Translations under genes and position numbers: made by a program | From: an uncultured Limnohabitans sp. | Lineage (GTDB): Bacteria; Pseudomonadota; Gammaproteobacteria; Burkholderiales; Burkholderiaceae_C | Length of the DNA stretch: 14,923 nucleotides | Assembly: GCA_937928195.1 (NCBI GenBank) | Contig: CALEYZ010000165.1 | Coordinates: 1-14,923 of the forward strand | Reading direction: 5' to 3' | Notes under the pieces: model-generated | Database searches by the model: none | Told to the model about the DNA's origin: nothing | What the model saw: only the letters and a program-made list of their open reading frames with translations | Shown: piece by piece, positions 6,748 through 13,632 of the stretch | How positions within the stretch are numbered: position 1 is the first letter of the stretch | How the letters are laid out: the number at the start of each line of letters is the position of its first letter

Positions 6748-7491
6748 ATGAAAAAGTTCGTTACACCCTTGATGTTGGCCATGTCTTTGGCCGCTGCAGG
6801 CAGCGCATTTGCCCAAGCCGCACCCGCCGAACCCGAATCCACAATGTCATTCAATGTAGGTGCTGTGAATGAATACCGTTACCGCGGTATTTCGCAAAGT
6901 CGCCTTGACCCCGCCTTGCAAGGCGGTGCGGACTACGCCGACAAGAGCGGTGCCTATGTTGGCGTTTGGGGCTCCAGCATCAAATGGGTCAAAGATGCAG
7001 GCGGTAAGTCCAATGCAGAAGTGGACTATTACGGCGGTTACAAGTTCACAGTCGGTGAAGTTGCTTATGACGTTGGCTTCTTGCACTATGAATACTCCGG
7101 CAATGGTTTGGCAGTCAGTACCAACACCAATGAGTTGTATGGCGCTGTCACCATGGGCCCCACCACATTGAAGTACTCACAAAGCACGGGCAATTTGTTC
7201 GGCTTTGCCAACAGCAAAGGCAGCTCTTATGTGGACCTGACCGCCAACTTTGATTTGGGAGAAGGTTATTCATTCGCGCCTCACCTGGGTTACCAAAGTG
7301 TCAAAGGCGCAGGCAACAGTATTTATTCCTACACAGACGCTGCCCTGACATTGGGCAAAGACTTGGGCAACGGTTTGTCGGCCTCCGCCGCCGTCATCGG
7401 TACCAACGCTAAAACAGGTTCTTACGTCAGTCCTGCAGGCAAGCAATTGGGCAAAGCAGGCCTGGTTGTTGGCATCAAGTACACCTTTTAA
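6748..7491 (+). CDS. TorF-family putative outer-membrane porin
   Basis: This 247-residue protein resembles the TorF/Gcw_chp family of putative porins (TIGR02001), often found beside ammonium-transport genes in betaproteobacteria. A signal peptide (residues 1-22, cleavage after SAFA) is followed by the family's opening strand FNVGAVNEYRYRGISQS. The remainder alternates short polar and aromatic segments typical of a beta barrel, and the C-terminal residue is Phe (GIKYTF), the usual mark for outer-membrane insertion. AGGAG at 6737-6741 sits 6 bases before the ATG. It is the first gene after the sigma-54 promoter, with glnK 24 bases downstream, so it should be made under nitrogen limitation. By position it may let ammonium or another nitrogen compound cross the outer membrane; that is inference, and its true substrate is unknown. 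Confidence 0.85.
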   Translation: MKKFVTPLMLAMSLAAAGSAFAQAAPAEPESTMSFNVGAVNEYRYRGISQSRLDPALQGGADYADKSGAYVGVWGSSIKWVKDAGGKSNAEVDYYGGYKFTVGEVAYDVGFLHYEYSGNGLAVSTNTNELYGAVTMGPTTLKYSQSTGNLFGFANSKGSSYVDLTANFDLGEGYSFAPHLGYQSVKGAGNSIYSYTDAALTLGKDLGNGLSASAAVIGTNAKTGSYVSPAGKQLGKAGLVVGIKYTF

Positions 7492-7515
7492 TTTTTTGAA
7501 TCACAAGGAGCCATC

Positions 7516-7854
7516 ATGAAACTGGTGACCGCCATCATTAAACCTTTCAAGCTGGACGAGGTGCGTGAAGCCCTTTCTGGCATTGGTGTGCAAGGCATTA
7601 CGGTAACCGAAGTCAAAGGCTTTGGTCGTCAAAAAGGCCATACCGAGTTGTACCGTGGTGCTGAGTACGTGGTTGATTTTTTGCCCAAGGTGAAGATTGA
7701 AGCTGCTGTCTCAGACGACTTGGTCGAGCGCGTGATCGAAGCCATTGAGTCCGGTGCCCGCACCGGCAAGATTGGCGACGGCAAGGTGTTTGTATACGAC
7801 TTGGAACAAGTCATTCGCATCCGCACCGGTGAAACCGGTACAGAAGCTCTTTGA
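7516..7854 (+). CDS. glnK: Nitrogen regulatory protein PII (GlnK type)
   Basis: GlnK is a small trimeric signal protein that binds ATP/ADP and 2-oxoglutarate and blocks the AmtB pore when ammonium is plentiful. At 112 residues it has the standard PII length. The T-loop contains the uridylylation site Y51 in YRGAEY. The nucleotide-binding B-loop is TGKIGDGKVFV (83-93), with the conserved basic RIRTGE (101-106) near the C-terminus. AAGGAG (7505-7510) lies 5 bases before the ATG. Only 22 bases separate it from amtB, and this pairing is why I call it GlnK rather than GlnB; on protein sequence alone the two are hard to tell apart. Uridylylation by GlnD would be expected but that gene is not in the window. 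Confidence 0.95.
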   Translation: MKLVTAIIKPFKLDEVREALSGIGVQGITVTEVKGFGRQKGHTELYRGAEYVVDFLPKVKIEAAVSDDLVERVIEAIESGARTGKIGDGKVFVYDLEQVIRIRTGETGTEAL

Positions 7855-7876
7855 TGACGCAGAAAGAGAGAACAGA

Positions 7877-9400
7877 ATGAAAAAATTATTGGCCTCCTTG
7901 GCACTGGGACTCACATTGTGTTTGGGTGGTGTTGCCATGGCACAAACAGCACCGGCTGCCGATGCAAAAGTAGAAGCCAAAGCGGATGCGAAAGCACCCG
8001 CTGCAGCACCTGCAACAGCCCCAGCCGCAGCGCCCGCTGCTGAAGCTGCACCGGCCCCCGTCATTGTTCCTAACAAGGGCGATACCGCTTGGATGATGGT
8101 TTCCACCATCTTGGTGATCATGATGGTCGTGCCAGGTCTGGCATTGTTTTATGGCGGTTTGGTTCGCAGCAAGAACATGTTGTCCGTGTTGATGCAAGTC
8201 ATGGTGACCTTCTCCTTGATCACTGTGTTGTGGTTCATTTATGGCTACAGCTTGGCATTCACCGAAGGCAATGCCTACATTGGTGGCCTCGATCGCTTGT
8301 TCATGAATGGCATCTGGGACAACGCAGCAGGCACGTTTGCCAATGCGGCCACTTTCAGCAAAGGCGTGGCCATTCCAGAAATCACCTTCGCTGGTTTTCA
8401 AGCCACTTTCGCAGGCATCACCTGTGCCTTGATCGTGGGTGCATTCGCAGAGCGCATGAAGTTCTCTGCAGTTTTGCTCTTCATGACCTTGTGGTTCACG
8501 TTCAGCTATTTGCCCATTGCGCACATGGTGTGGTTCTGGATGGGTCCTGACGCTTACACAGCGAAAGAAGTTGTGGACGAAATGAACAGCAAAGCCGGCA
8601 TGATCTGGCAATGGGGCGCCCTCGACTTCGCTGGCGGTACCGTGGTTCACATCAACGCTGCGGTGGCTGGTTTGGTCGGTGCCTTCATGGTTGGCAAGCG
8701 CATTGGTTATGGCCGTGAAGCCATGGCACCTCACTCTTTGACATTGACCATGGTCGGTGCCTCATTGTTGTGGGTGGGCTGGTTTGGTTTCAACGCCGGC
8801 TCTGCACTTGAAGCCAATGGTTTTGCCGCCCTTGCTTTTGTGAACACGTTGTTGGCAACAGCTGCAGCGGTGTTGGCATGGTGTGTTGGTGAAGCGCTGA
8901 TGCGTGGCAAAGCCTCTATGCTGGGTGCTGCCTCTGGTGCGGTGGCCGGTTTGGTGGCCATTACGCCAGCAGCTGGCAACGTCGGTATCGGCGGCGCTTT
9001 GGTGATTGGCATCATTGCCGGCTTCGCATGTTTGTGGGGCGTCAATGGGCTGAAGAAAATCTTGGGCGCAGATGACTCCTTGGACGTCTTTGGTGTTCAC
9101 GGCGTGGGCGGTATCGTCGGTGCCTTGCTGACCGGTGTGTTCAACTCGCCCGCTTTGGGTGGCCCTGGCTTTGTGGCCGACTGGGTGACTGCCACGGGCA
9201 TCACGGCCGCTGACTACTCAATTGCTGCACAAGTTTGGACGCAAGCCAAAGCGGTGCTCGTGACGGTGGTCTGGTCTGGTGTGGTTTCCGTTGTGGCCTT
9301 CAAGTTGGTTGATCTGACCGTGGGTCTGCGCGTGTCTGAAGAAGAAGAGCGCGAAGGTCTGGACATCAGCTCACACGGCGAAACCGCTTACCACGGTTAA
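7877..9400 (+). CDS. amtB: Ammonium transporter AmtB
   Basis: AmtB is an inner-membrane trimeric channel that takes up ammonium and is gated by GlnK. The protein has 507 residues. A signal peptide (1-22, cleavage after VAMA) leads into an Ala/Pro-rich stretch (about 23-68) and then the 11-helix Amt core. The family signature GALDFAGGTVVHINAA contains D250 and pore histidine H258. The second pore histidine, H408, is in VFGVHGVGG; the 150-residue spacing equals that of E. coli H168/H318. The C-terminal tail (LTVGLRVSEEEEREGLDISSHGETAYHG) is the conserved GlnK-responsive segment. I chose the ATG at 7877 because it starts the signal peptide; the open frame continues upstream to 7745 but there overlaps glnK. 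The Shine-Dalgarno (GAGAG, 7866-7870) is modest. The linker is longer than in E. coli AmtB. Confidence 0.96.
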   Translation: MKKLLASLALGLTLCLGGVAMAQTAPAADAKVEAKADAKAPAAAPATAPAAAPAAEAAPAPVIVPNKGDTAWMMVSTILVIMMVVPGLALFYGGLVRSKNMLSVLMQVMVTFSLITVLWFIYGYSLAFTEGNAYIGGLDRLFMNGIWDNAAGTFANAATFSKGVAIPEITFAGFQATFAGITCALIVGAFAERMKFSAVLLFMTLWFTFSYLPIAHMVWFWMGPDAYTAKEVVDEMNSKAGMIWQWGALDFAGGTVVHINAAVAGLVGAFMVGKRIGYGREAMAPHSLTLTMVGASLLWVGWFGFNAGSALEANGFAALAFVNTLLATAAAVLAWCVGEALMRGKASMLGAASGAVAGLVAITPAAGNVGIGGALVIGIIAGFACLWGVNGLKKILGADDSLDVFGVHGVGGIVGALLTGVFNSPALGGPGFVADWVTATGITAADYSIAAQVWTQAKAVLVTVVWSGVVSVVAFKLVDLTVGLRVSEEEEREGLDISSHGETAYHG

Positions 9401-9450
9401 TCTGAATCGATTTTTCAAAGACTTTCCGAGAAGTTAGTCTCCCGCCTCAC

Positions 9451-9475
9451 AAGCCCGCTTCGGCGGGCTTTTTTT
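9451..9475 (+). terminator. Intrinsic terminator after amtB
   Basis: AAGCCCGC (9451-9458) pairs perfectly with GCGGGCTT (9463-9470) across a stable TTCG loop, and a run of seven T (9469-9475) follows. This is a textbook rho-independent terminator about 50 bases after the amtB stop. It ends the torF-glnK-amtB unit and separates it from the lactonase gene. Confidence 0.95.
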
Positions 9476-9522
9476 GCGCCTCTGCTTTGTTACGAAGGGT
9501 TACATCTCTAAATTAATTCACA

Positions 9523-10506
9523 ATGCCATCAAAGCTTTCAATTGAAAATTCCATGACTGCAGCAACGCCCTTTTTGCGCCCTGAGTGGCACCGCATGACG
9601 ACCCAAGCCGATGTGTTGGGCGAGTCGCCCTTTTGGCACCCACATGAACAGCGCTTGTATTGGGTCGATATCCCTGGCAAGCGCTTGCGTCGAATGGCCG
9701 TCAAGGCCGACTTGTCGCAATCTCATGCGGTCGAAGACTGGCCCTTGCAAGAAGAACCCGGCTGCTTTGCACCTGCACAGCAAGGCGGATGGGTGATGGC
9801 TTTGCGCAGCGGTGTTTATCGCGCCGATCAATGGGGTGGTGAGTTAAGCTTGCTGGCCGCCGCACCTTACGACACGGCCAAGCTTCGTTTCAACGATGGC
9901 AAGTGCGATCCTGCGGGAAATTTTTGGAGCGGCACGATGTACGAGCCGCGCGATCAGGCGGCCGGTGTTTTGTATGCTTTGCAAGACGATCATCGTTTGC
10001 TGGCCAAGGCCGATCAGGCGACTGTGGCCAACGGTTTGGCGTGGTCACCCAATGCCAAAACCCTTTACTGGTCCGACACCGGTGCGCATTGCATCCGTGC
10101 TTGGGACTTTGATGCAGACACACTGCAAATGACCCATGAGCGGGTGTTTGCGCAATTTCCAGCCAAACCACAGAACTGGTCGTATGGTTCAGAGGTGGCA
10201 AGGTCTTACGTGGGGCGACCCGATGGTGCCGCTGTGGATGCAGAAGGCTTTTACTACGCAGCCATGTATGAGGGACATCGCTTGGCCAAGATGGCACCTG
10301 ATGGTCGGTGCGTCGCATTCATCGAAACCCCGGTTCAGTGCCCCACCATGCCGTGCTTTGGCGGTGAGGATTTACGCACCTTGTTCATCACCACATCGGC
10401 ACATGGCAGAAGCGCGGCAGAGCTGCAAGCCCTGCCCAACTCCGGTTGTGTCTTTGCGATGCGGGTCGAGACACCAGGCTTACCTGTGAGTTTTTTCAAA
10501 AACTGA
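9523..10506 (+). CDS. SMP-30/gluconolactonase-family sugar lactone hydrolase
   Basis: This 327-residue protein belongs to the SMP-30/gluconolaconase/LRE six-bladed propeller family, which opens sugar lactones using one divalent metal ion. The metal-site residues can be matched to the family: E34 in LGESPFW, N124 in RFNDGKCDP, N170 in VANGLAWSP and D234 in GRPDGAAVD. YWVDIPGKRLRR is the usual first-blade motif. The substrate (gluconolactone, arabinonolactone or another) cannot be read from sequence. The start is uncertain: ATG at 9523, 9553 and 9595 are in frame and none has a clear Shine-Dalgarno. The conserved part begins near residue 28, so all would make an active domain. It stands alone after the amtB terminator, with 72 bases before glcE on the same strand; a link to glycolate metabolism is not evident. 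Confidence 0.88.
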   Translation: MPSKLSIENSMTAATPFLRPEWHRMTTQADVLGESPFWHPHEQRLYWVDIPGKRLRRMAVKADLSQSHAVEDWPLQEEPGCFAPAQQGGWVMALRSGVYRADQWGGELSLLAAAPYDTAKLRFNDGKCDPAGNFWSGTMYEPRDQAAGVLYALQDDHRLLAKADQATVANGLAWSPNAKTLYWSDTGAHCIRAWDFDADTLQMTHERVFAQFPAKPQNWSYGSEVARSYVGRPDGAAVDAEGFYYAAMYEGHRLAKMAPDGRCVAFIETPVQCPTMPCFGGEDLRTLFITTSAHGRSAAELQALPNSGCVFAMRVETPGLPVSFFKN

Positions 10507-10578
10507 ATTGACTCATTTCTTGGGCGTTCGATCATCAAAAGTGCTTAGAAAAGGGGCGTGTCCGTTTAACATCACGCC

Positions 10579-11805
10579 ATGAACGCAAGCACCAACTCCA
10601 GCCCAAGTCCAAAAGCCAGCCCTGATTTGTCAGCGCTTGTAGAGACAGTGCGCGCTGCTGCCGCACAGCCCCCAGGTCAACGGCCCAGCTTTCGGATTCA
10701 CGGTTCGGGCAGTCATGACTTTTATGGGCAGGCCTTAGAAGGTGAGTTGTTAGAAACACGTGGGCTGTCCGGCATTGTGCAATACGAACCCAGCGAGTTG
10801 GTCATCACGGTGGCTGCCGGCACACGTTTGATTGATTTGGAAAAAGCCTTGGCAGCACAAGGCCAGTGCCTGGCGTTTGAACCGCCGGTGTTTGCAAGCC
10901 ATCGCGATCACAGCGACGCCACTGTTGGCGGCATGGTGGCTTCTGGTTTGAGTGGTCCGGCGCGCGCCAGTGTGGGCGCGGTTCGGGACTATGTGCTGGG
11001 CTTGAAATTCATCAATGGCCGGGGCGAGCATCTGACCTTTGGCGGTCAAGTGATGAAAAACGTGGCCGGCTATGACGTTAGCCGTTTGTTGGCGGGCAGT
11101 TGGGGCACACTGGGTTTGATCACCGAGGTCTCTTTGAAAGTCTTGCCCGTGGCGCCTGCGCAAGCTTTTTTGATGTGCCAATTGCCACAAGCGCAGGCAC
11201 TGGATTTGTTGCACCGATGGGGCGGACAAGCGCTCCCTTTGAACGCCAGTTGCTGGGTTCAAGACACAACGGCGCCGGGCGCGCCGAACATGTTGTTCTT
11301 GCGTTTGCGTGGCGCACAAGCGGCCGTGGCGGCGGCCAAATTGCGCATGTCACACGATGTGGCGGCTTTGAACGGTGAACTGATGGAACAGTCCCCAGAG
11401 GGTGCGGCCCAAGATTGGCTGGCCAGTGCAGACCAGCGATTGACATTTTTTACCGAAGCAGCAAGCTCGCCTGACTTGGCCCTTTGGCGCTTGTCAGTGC
11501 CGCAAACGGCGCCGGTTTTGAATTTGCCCAACACGGCCAGCTCACCCTACATCGAGTGGCATGGCGCGCAGCGTTGGGTTTGGGCGCCGCTGTCGGATGC
11601 GGATGCTTTGCGCCGAGAGGCCACGGCAGTGGGGGGACAGGCTACCTTGTTCAGACGGCCCCAACAAGCCAGCGCAGCAACACCGCTGAATGTGCCTGTT
11701 TTCACGCCACTCGACGCTGTGCAACAACGCATTCAACAAGCGTTGAAACACGAATTTGACCCTGCAGGTCTGTTTGGACCGCGCAGATTGAACGCGCATT
11801 TCTGA
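10579..11805 (+). CDS. glcE: Glycolate oxidase FAD-binding subunit GlcE
   Basis: GlcE is one of three subunits of membrane-associated glycolate oxidase, which converts glycolate to glyoxylate and passes electrons through GlcF to the respiratory chain. The 408-residue protein has an FAD-binding type 4 (PCMH/VAO) domain at about 35-195, with IVQYEPSELVITVAAGT, the GGMVASGLSGPARASVGAVRD segment and MKNVAGYDVSRLLAGSWGTLG (159-179), all typical of GlcE rather than GlcD. The C-terminus ends FDPAGLFGPRRLNAHF, as in other GlcE proteins. No Shine-Dalgarno is obvious just before the ATG, but an in-frame TAA 15 bases upstream (10564-10566 region, CCG TTT AAC context aside) limits earlier starts and no better candidate exists. 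glcF follows after 8 bases. GlcD is absent from the window, so the catalytic partner must be encoded elsewhere. Confidence 0.93.
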   Translation: MNASTNSSPSPKASPDLSALVETVRAAAAQPPGQRPSFRIHGSGSHDFYGQALEGELLETRGLSGIVQYEPSELVITVAAGTRLIDLEKALAAQGQCLAFEPPVFASHRDHSDATVGGMVASGLSGPARASVGAVRDYVLGLKFINGRGEHLTFGGQVMKNVAGYDVSRLLAGSWGTLGLITEVSLKVLPVAPAQAFLMCQLPQAQALDLLHRWGGQALPLNASCWVQDTTAPGAPNMLFLRLRGAQAAVAAAKLRMSHDVAALNGELMEQSPEGAAQDWLASADQRLTFFTEAASSPDLALWRLSVPQTAPVLNLPNTASSPYIEWHGAQRWVWAPLSDADALRREATAVGGQATLFRRPQQASAATPLNVPVFTPLDAVQQRIQQALKHEFDPAGLFGPRRLNAHF

Positions 11806-11813
11806 GGCTCATC

Positions 11814-13055
11814 ATGCAAACCCAACTCGCACCTGAGTTTCAAAACACCTTGCTCGGACAAGAAGCCGAAGCCATTTTGCGCCAGTGCGTGCACTGCGGC
11901 TTTTGCACGGCCACGTGCCCCACTTACCAGTTGATGGGCGACGAATTGGACGGGCCGCGTGGCCGCATTTACCTCATGAAGCAAGTCTTCGAAGGGGCCG
12001 AGCCCACGCGCAAAACACAACTGCATTTGGACCGCTGCCTCACCTGTCGCAATTGCGAAAGCACCTGCCCCAGTGGCGTGCAGTATGGCCATTTGGTGGA
12101 CTTAGGTCGCAAGGTGGTCGATGCCAAAGTGCAGCGCCCCTTGAAAGAACGCGCCATGCGATGGCTTTTGAAAGAAGGCCTGACATCCTCACTGTTCGCG
12201 CCGGCCATGAAGCTGGGCCAAAGCGTGCGGGCTTTGTTGCCCGCAACGCTTCAAGCCAAGGTGCCTGCGCCGCAAGCGGCTGGTGCGTGGCCCAATGCAA
12301 CGCATTCACGCAAAGTCTTGATGCTGGCGGGTTGTGTGCAACCGGCCATGATGCCCAATATCAACACCGCCACAGCACGTGTGCTGGACGCGTGCGGCAT
12401 TGAAGTGGTGGTGCCTGCCGAGGCGGGTTGTTGTGGTGCCGTTAAATTTCACTTGAACGATCAAGTGGGCGGCTTAGACCACATGCGCCGCAACATCGAT
12501 GCTTGGTGGCCTTGGGTGTCGCAGGGTGTCGAAGCCATTGTGATGAATGCCTCTGGCTGTGGTGTGACCGTCAAAGAGTATGGCCACTTGTTGCAACATG
12601 ATGCGCAGTATGCAGAAAAAGCCAAACGCATTTCTGAACTCACGCGTGACTTGAGTGAACTGTTGCCACTGTGCTTGCCAGAACTTCAAAAACGCTTGAA
12701 GCCTGAGGTGGTGGCTGCGACCGGACTGTTGGCGTATCACCCACCTTGCACTTTGCAGCATGGTCAGCAATTGAAGGGGGGGGTTGAAGCGCAGTTGGGT
12801 GAACTCGGTTTTAAAGTGCGCGTTACAGAACTAGAGTCCAACTTGTGTTGTGGTTCTGCTGGCACGTACTCGGTGTTGCAAGCTGACACGGCCTACACGT
12901 TGCGTGACCGCAAATTGGGCCATCTGAACAAGCTTCAACCCAAAGCCATTTTGAGCGCCAACATTGGCTGCATCACGCATCTGCAAAGCGGTGCCGATGT
13001 GCCCGTGCGGCATTGGGTCGAGTTGGTGGACGAGGCGCTGACGAAAAGCCTTTGA
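11814..13055 (+). CDS. glcF: Glycolate oxidase iron-sulfur subunit GlcF
   Basis: GlcF carries electrons from the flavin subunits of glycolate oxidase toward the quinone pool. The N-terminal part has two 4Fe-4S motifs, C25-x2-C28-x2-C31-x3-C35-P and C75-x2-C78-x2-C81-x3-C85-P. Two cysteine-rich CCG domains follow, the first with LMLAGCVQP and AEAGCCGAVKFH, the second with YHPPCTLQHGQQ and ESNLCCGSAGTY. The length of 413 residues is usual. GAGG at 11804-11807 overlaps the glcE stop and lies 6 bases before the ATG, so translation is probably coupled to glcE. A run of eight G (12776-12783) sits inside the gene with the frame intact. Related CCG proteins such as LutA or GlpC exist, but the direct partnership with glcE makes GlcF the clear choice. 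Confidence 0.95.
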   Translation: MQTQLAPEFQNTLLGQEAEAILRQCVHCGFCTATCPTYQLMGDELDGPRGRIYLMKQVFEGAEPTRKTQLHLDRCLTCRNCESTCPSGVQYGHLVDLGRKVVDAKVQRPLKERAMRWLLKEGLTSSLFAPAMKLGQSVRALLPATLQAKVPAPQAAGAWPNATHSRKVLMLAGCVQPAMMPNINTATARVLDACGIEVVVPAEAGCCGAVKFHLNDQVGGLDHMRRNIDAWWPWVSQGVEAIVMNASGCGVTVKEYGHLLQHDAQYAEKAKRISELTRDLSELLPLCLPELQKRLKPEVVAATGLLAYHPPCTLQHGQQLKGGVEAQLGELGFKVRVTELESNLCCGSAGTYSVLQADTAYTLRDRKLGHLNKLQPKAILSANIGCITHLQSGADVPVRHWVELVDEALTKSL

Positions 13056-13062
13056 CGGTCTT

Positions 13063-13108
13063 GCCCGGCAAGCGGGCTTCAGTGGTGCGCGTGCCTCTGA
13101 GCAGAGGC
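13063..13108. other. Two hairpins in the convergent glcF / peroxidase intergenic region
   Basis: GCCCG-GCAAG-CGGGC (13063-13077) and GCCTCT-GAGC-AGAGGC (13093-13108) are perfect inverted repeats between the ends of two convergent genes. The second abuts the stop codon of the minus-strand peroxidase gene. Neither is followed by a T-run in either direction, so if they take part in termination it is not as standard intrinsic terminators. They may instead protect the 3' ends. Confidence 0.45.
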
Positions 13109-13594
13109 TTATGCGGCCAGCGCAGCTTCAATGTCGCTGCTGATTTTTTCAGGCTTGTCCATGGGCGCATAGCGCTTGATGACCCGGCCATCGCGACCCA
13201 CCAGAAACTTGGTGAAGTTCCATTTGATGGCTTTGCTGCCCAACAGGCCAGGGGCTTCTGCGCACAACCACTGGTACAAGGGATGCGCTTCTGGGCCATT
13301 CACTTTGATCTTTTCCATCATGGGAAAACTCACGCCGTAGTTCAATTGGCAGAAGCTGGCAATCGACTCGTTGCTGCCAGGGTCTTGGCTGCCAAATTGA
13401 TTGCAGGGGAAGCCCAAAACAGCCAAACCTTTGTCCTTGTAGGTTTGGTGAATTTTTTCAAGCCCGCCAAATTGCGGTGTGAAGCCACAGGCACTGGCCG
13501 TGTTGACAATCAGCATCACCTGACCGCGCATCGACGCCAGAGACAATGGCTGCCCGTTCATTTGAACAGCTTCGAAGTCATAAACTGATTTCAT
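13109..13594 (-). CDS. Glutathione peroxidase family thiol peroxidase (GPx/BtuE type)
   Basis: This enzyme reduces hydrogen peroxide or lipid hydroperoxides with a cysteine thiol. The 161-residue thioredoxin-fold protein shows the GPx catalytic tetrad: C36 in NTASACGFT (cysteine rather than selenocysteine), Q70 in FPCNQFGSQ, and W125-N126 in KWNFTKF. C82 (ASFCQLNYGVSFP) sits where the resolving cysteine of thioredoxin-dependent members lies, so thioredoxin rather than glutathione is the likelier reductant (inference). I chose the ATG at 13594 because AGGGA lies 6 bases upstream and the family starts near here; the frame can be extended to a TTG at 13615, which is less likely. The gene follows the lplT-type transporter by 38 bases on the same strand and is probably co-transcribed. 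It may protect against peroxidised membrane lipid, but the sequence does not show this. Confidence 0.93.
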   Translation of the reverse strand: MKSVYDFEAVQMNGQPLSLASMRGQVMLIVNTASACGFTPQFGGLEKIHQTYKDKGLAVLGFPCNQFGSQDPGSNESIASFCQLNYGVSFPMMEKIKVNGPEAHPLYQWLCAEAPGLLGSKAIKWNFTKFLVGRDGRVIKRYAPMDKPEKISSDIEAALAA

Positions 13595-13632
13595 GGTGGG
13601 TCCCTGCGTGTGCAAAATGTCAAGACGGCAGA

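Noticed and set aside
7745..7876. Extended N-terminus for AmtB from 7745
   Set aside because: It would overlap glnK by over 100 bases and bury the signal peptide; the ATG at 7877 starts a classic signal sequence.
7886..8734. A 282-codon minus-strand frame opposite amtB
   Set aside because: It is extremely His-rich with no domain pattern, and is a mirror of the Ala/Val/Met codons of AmtB.
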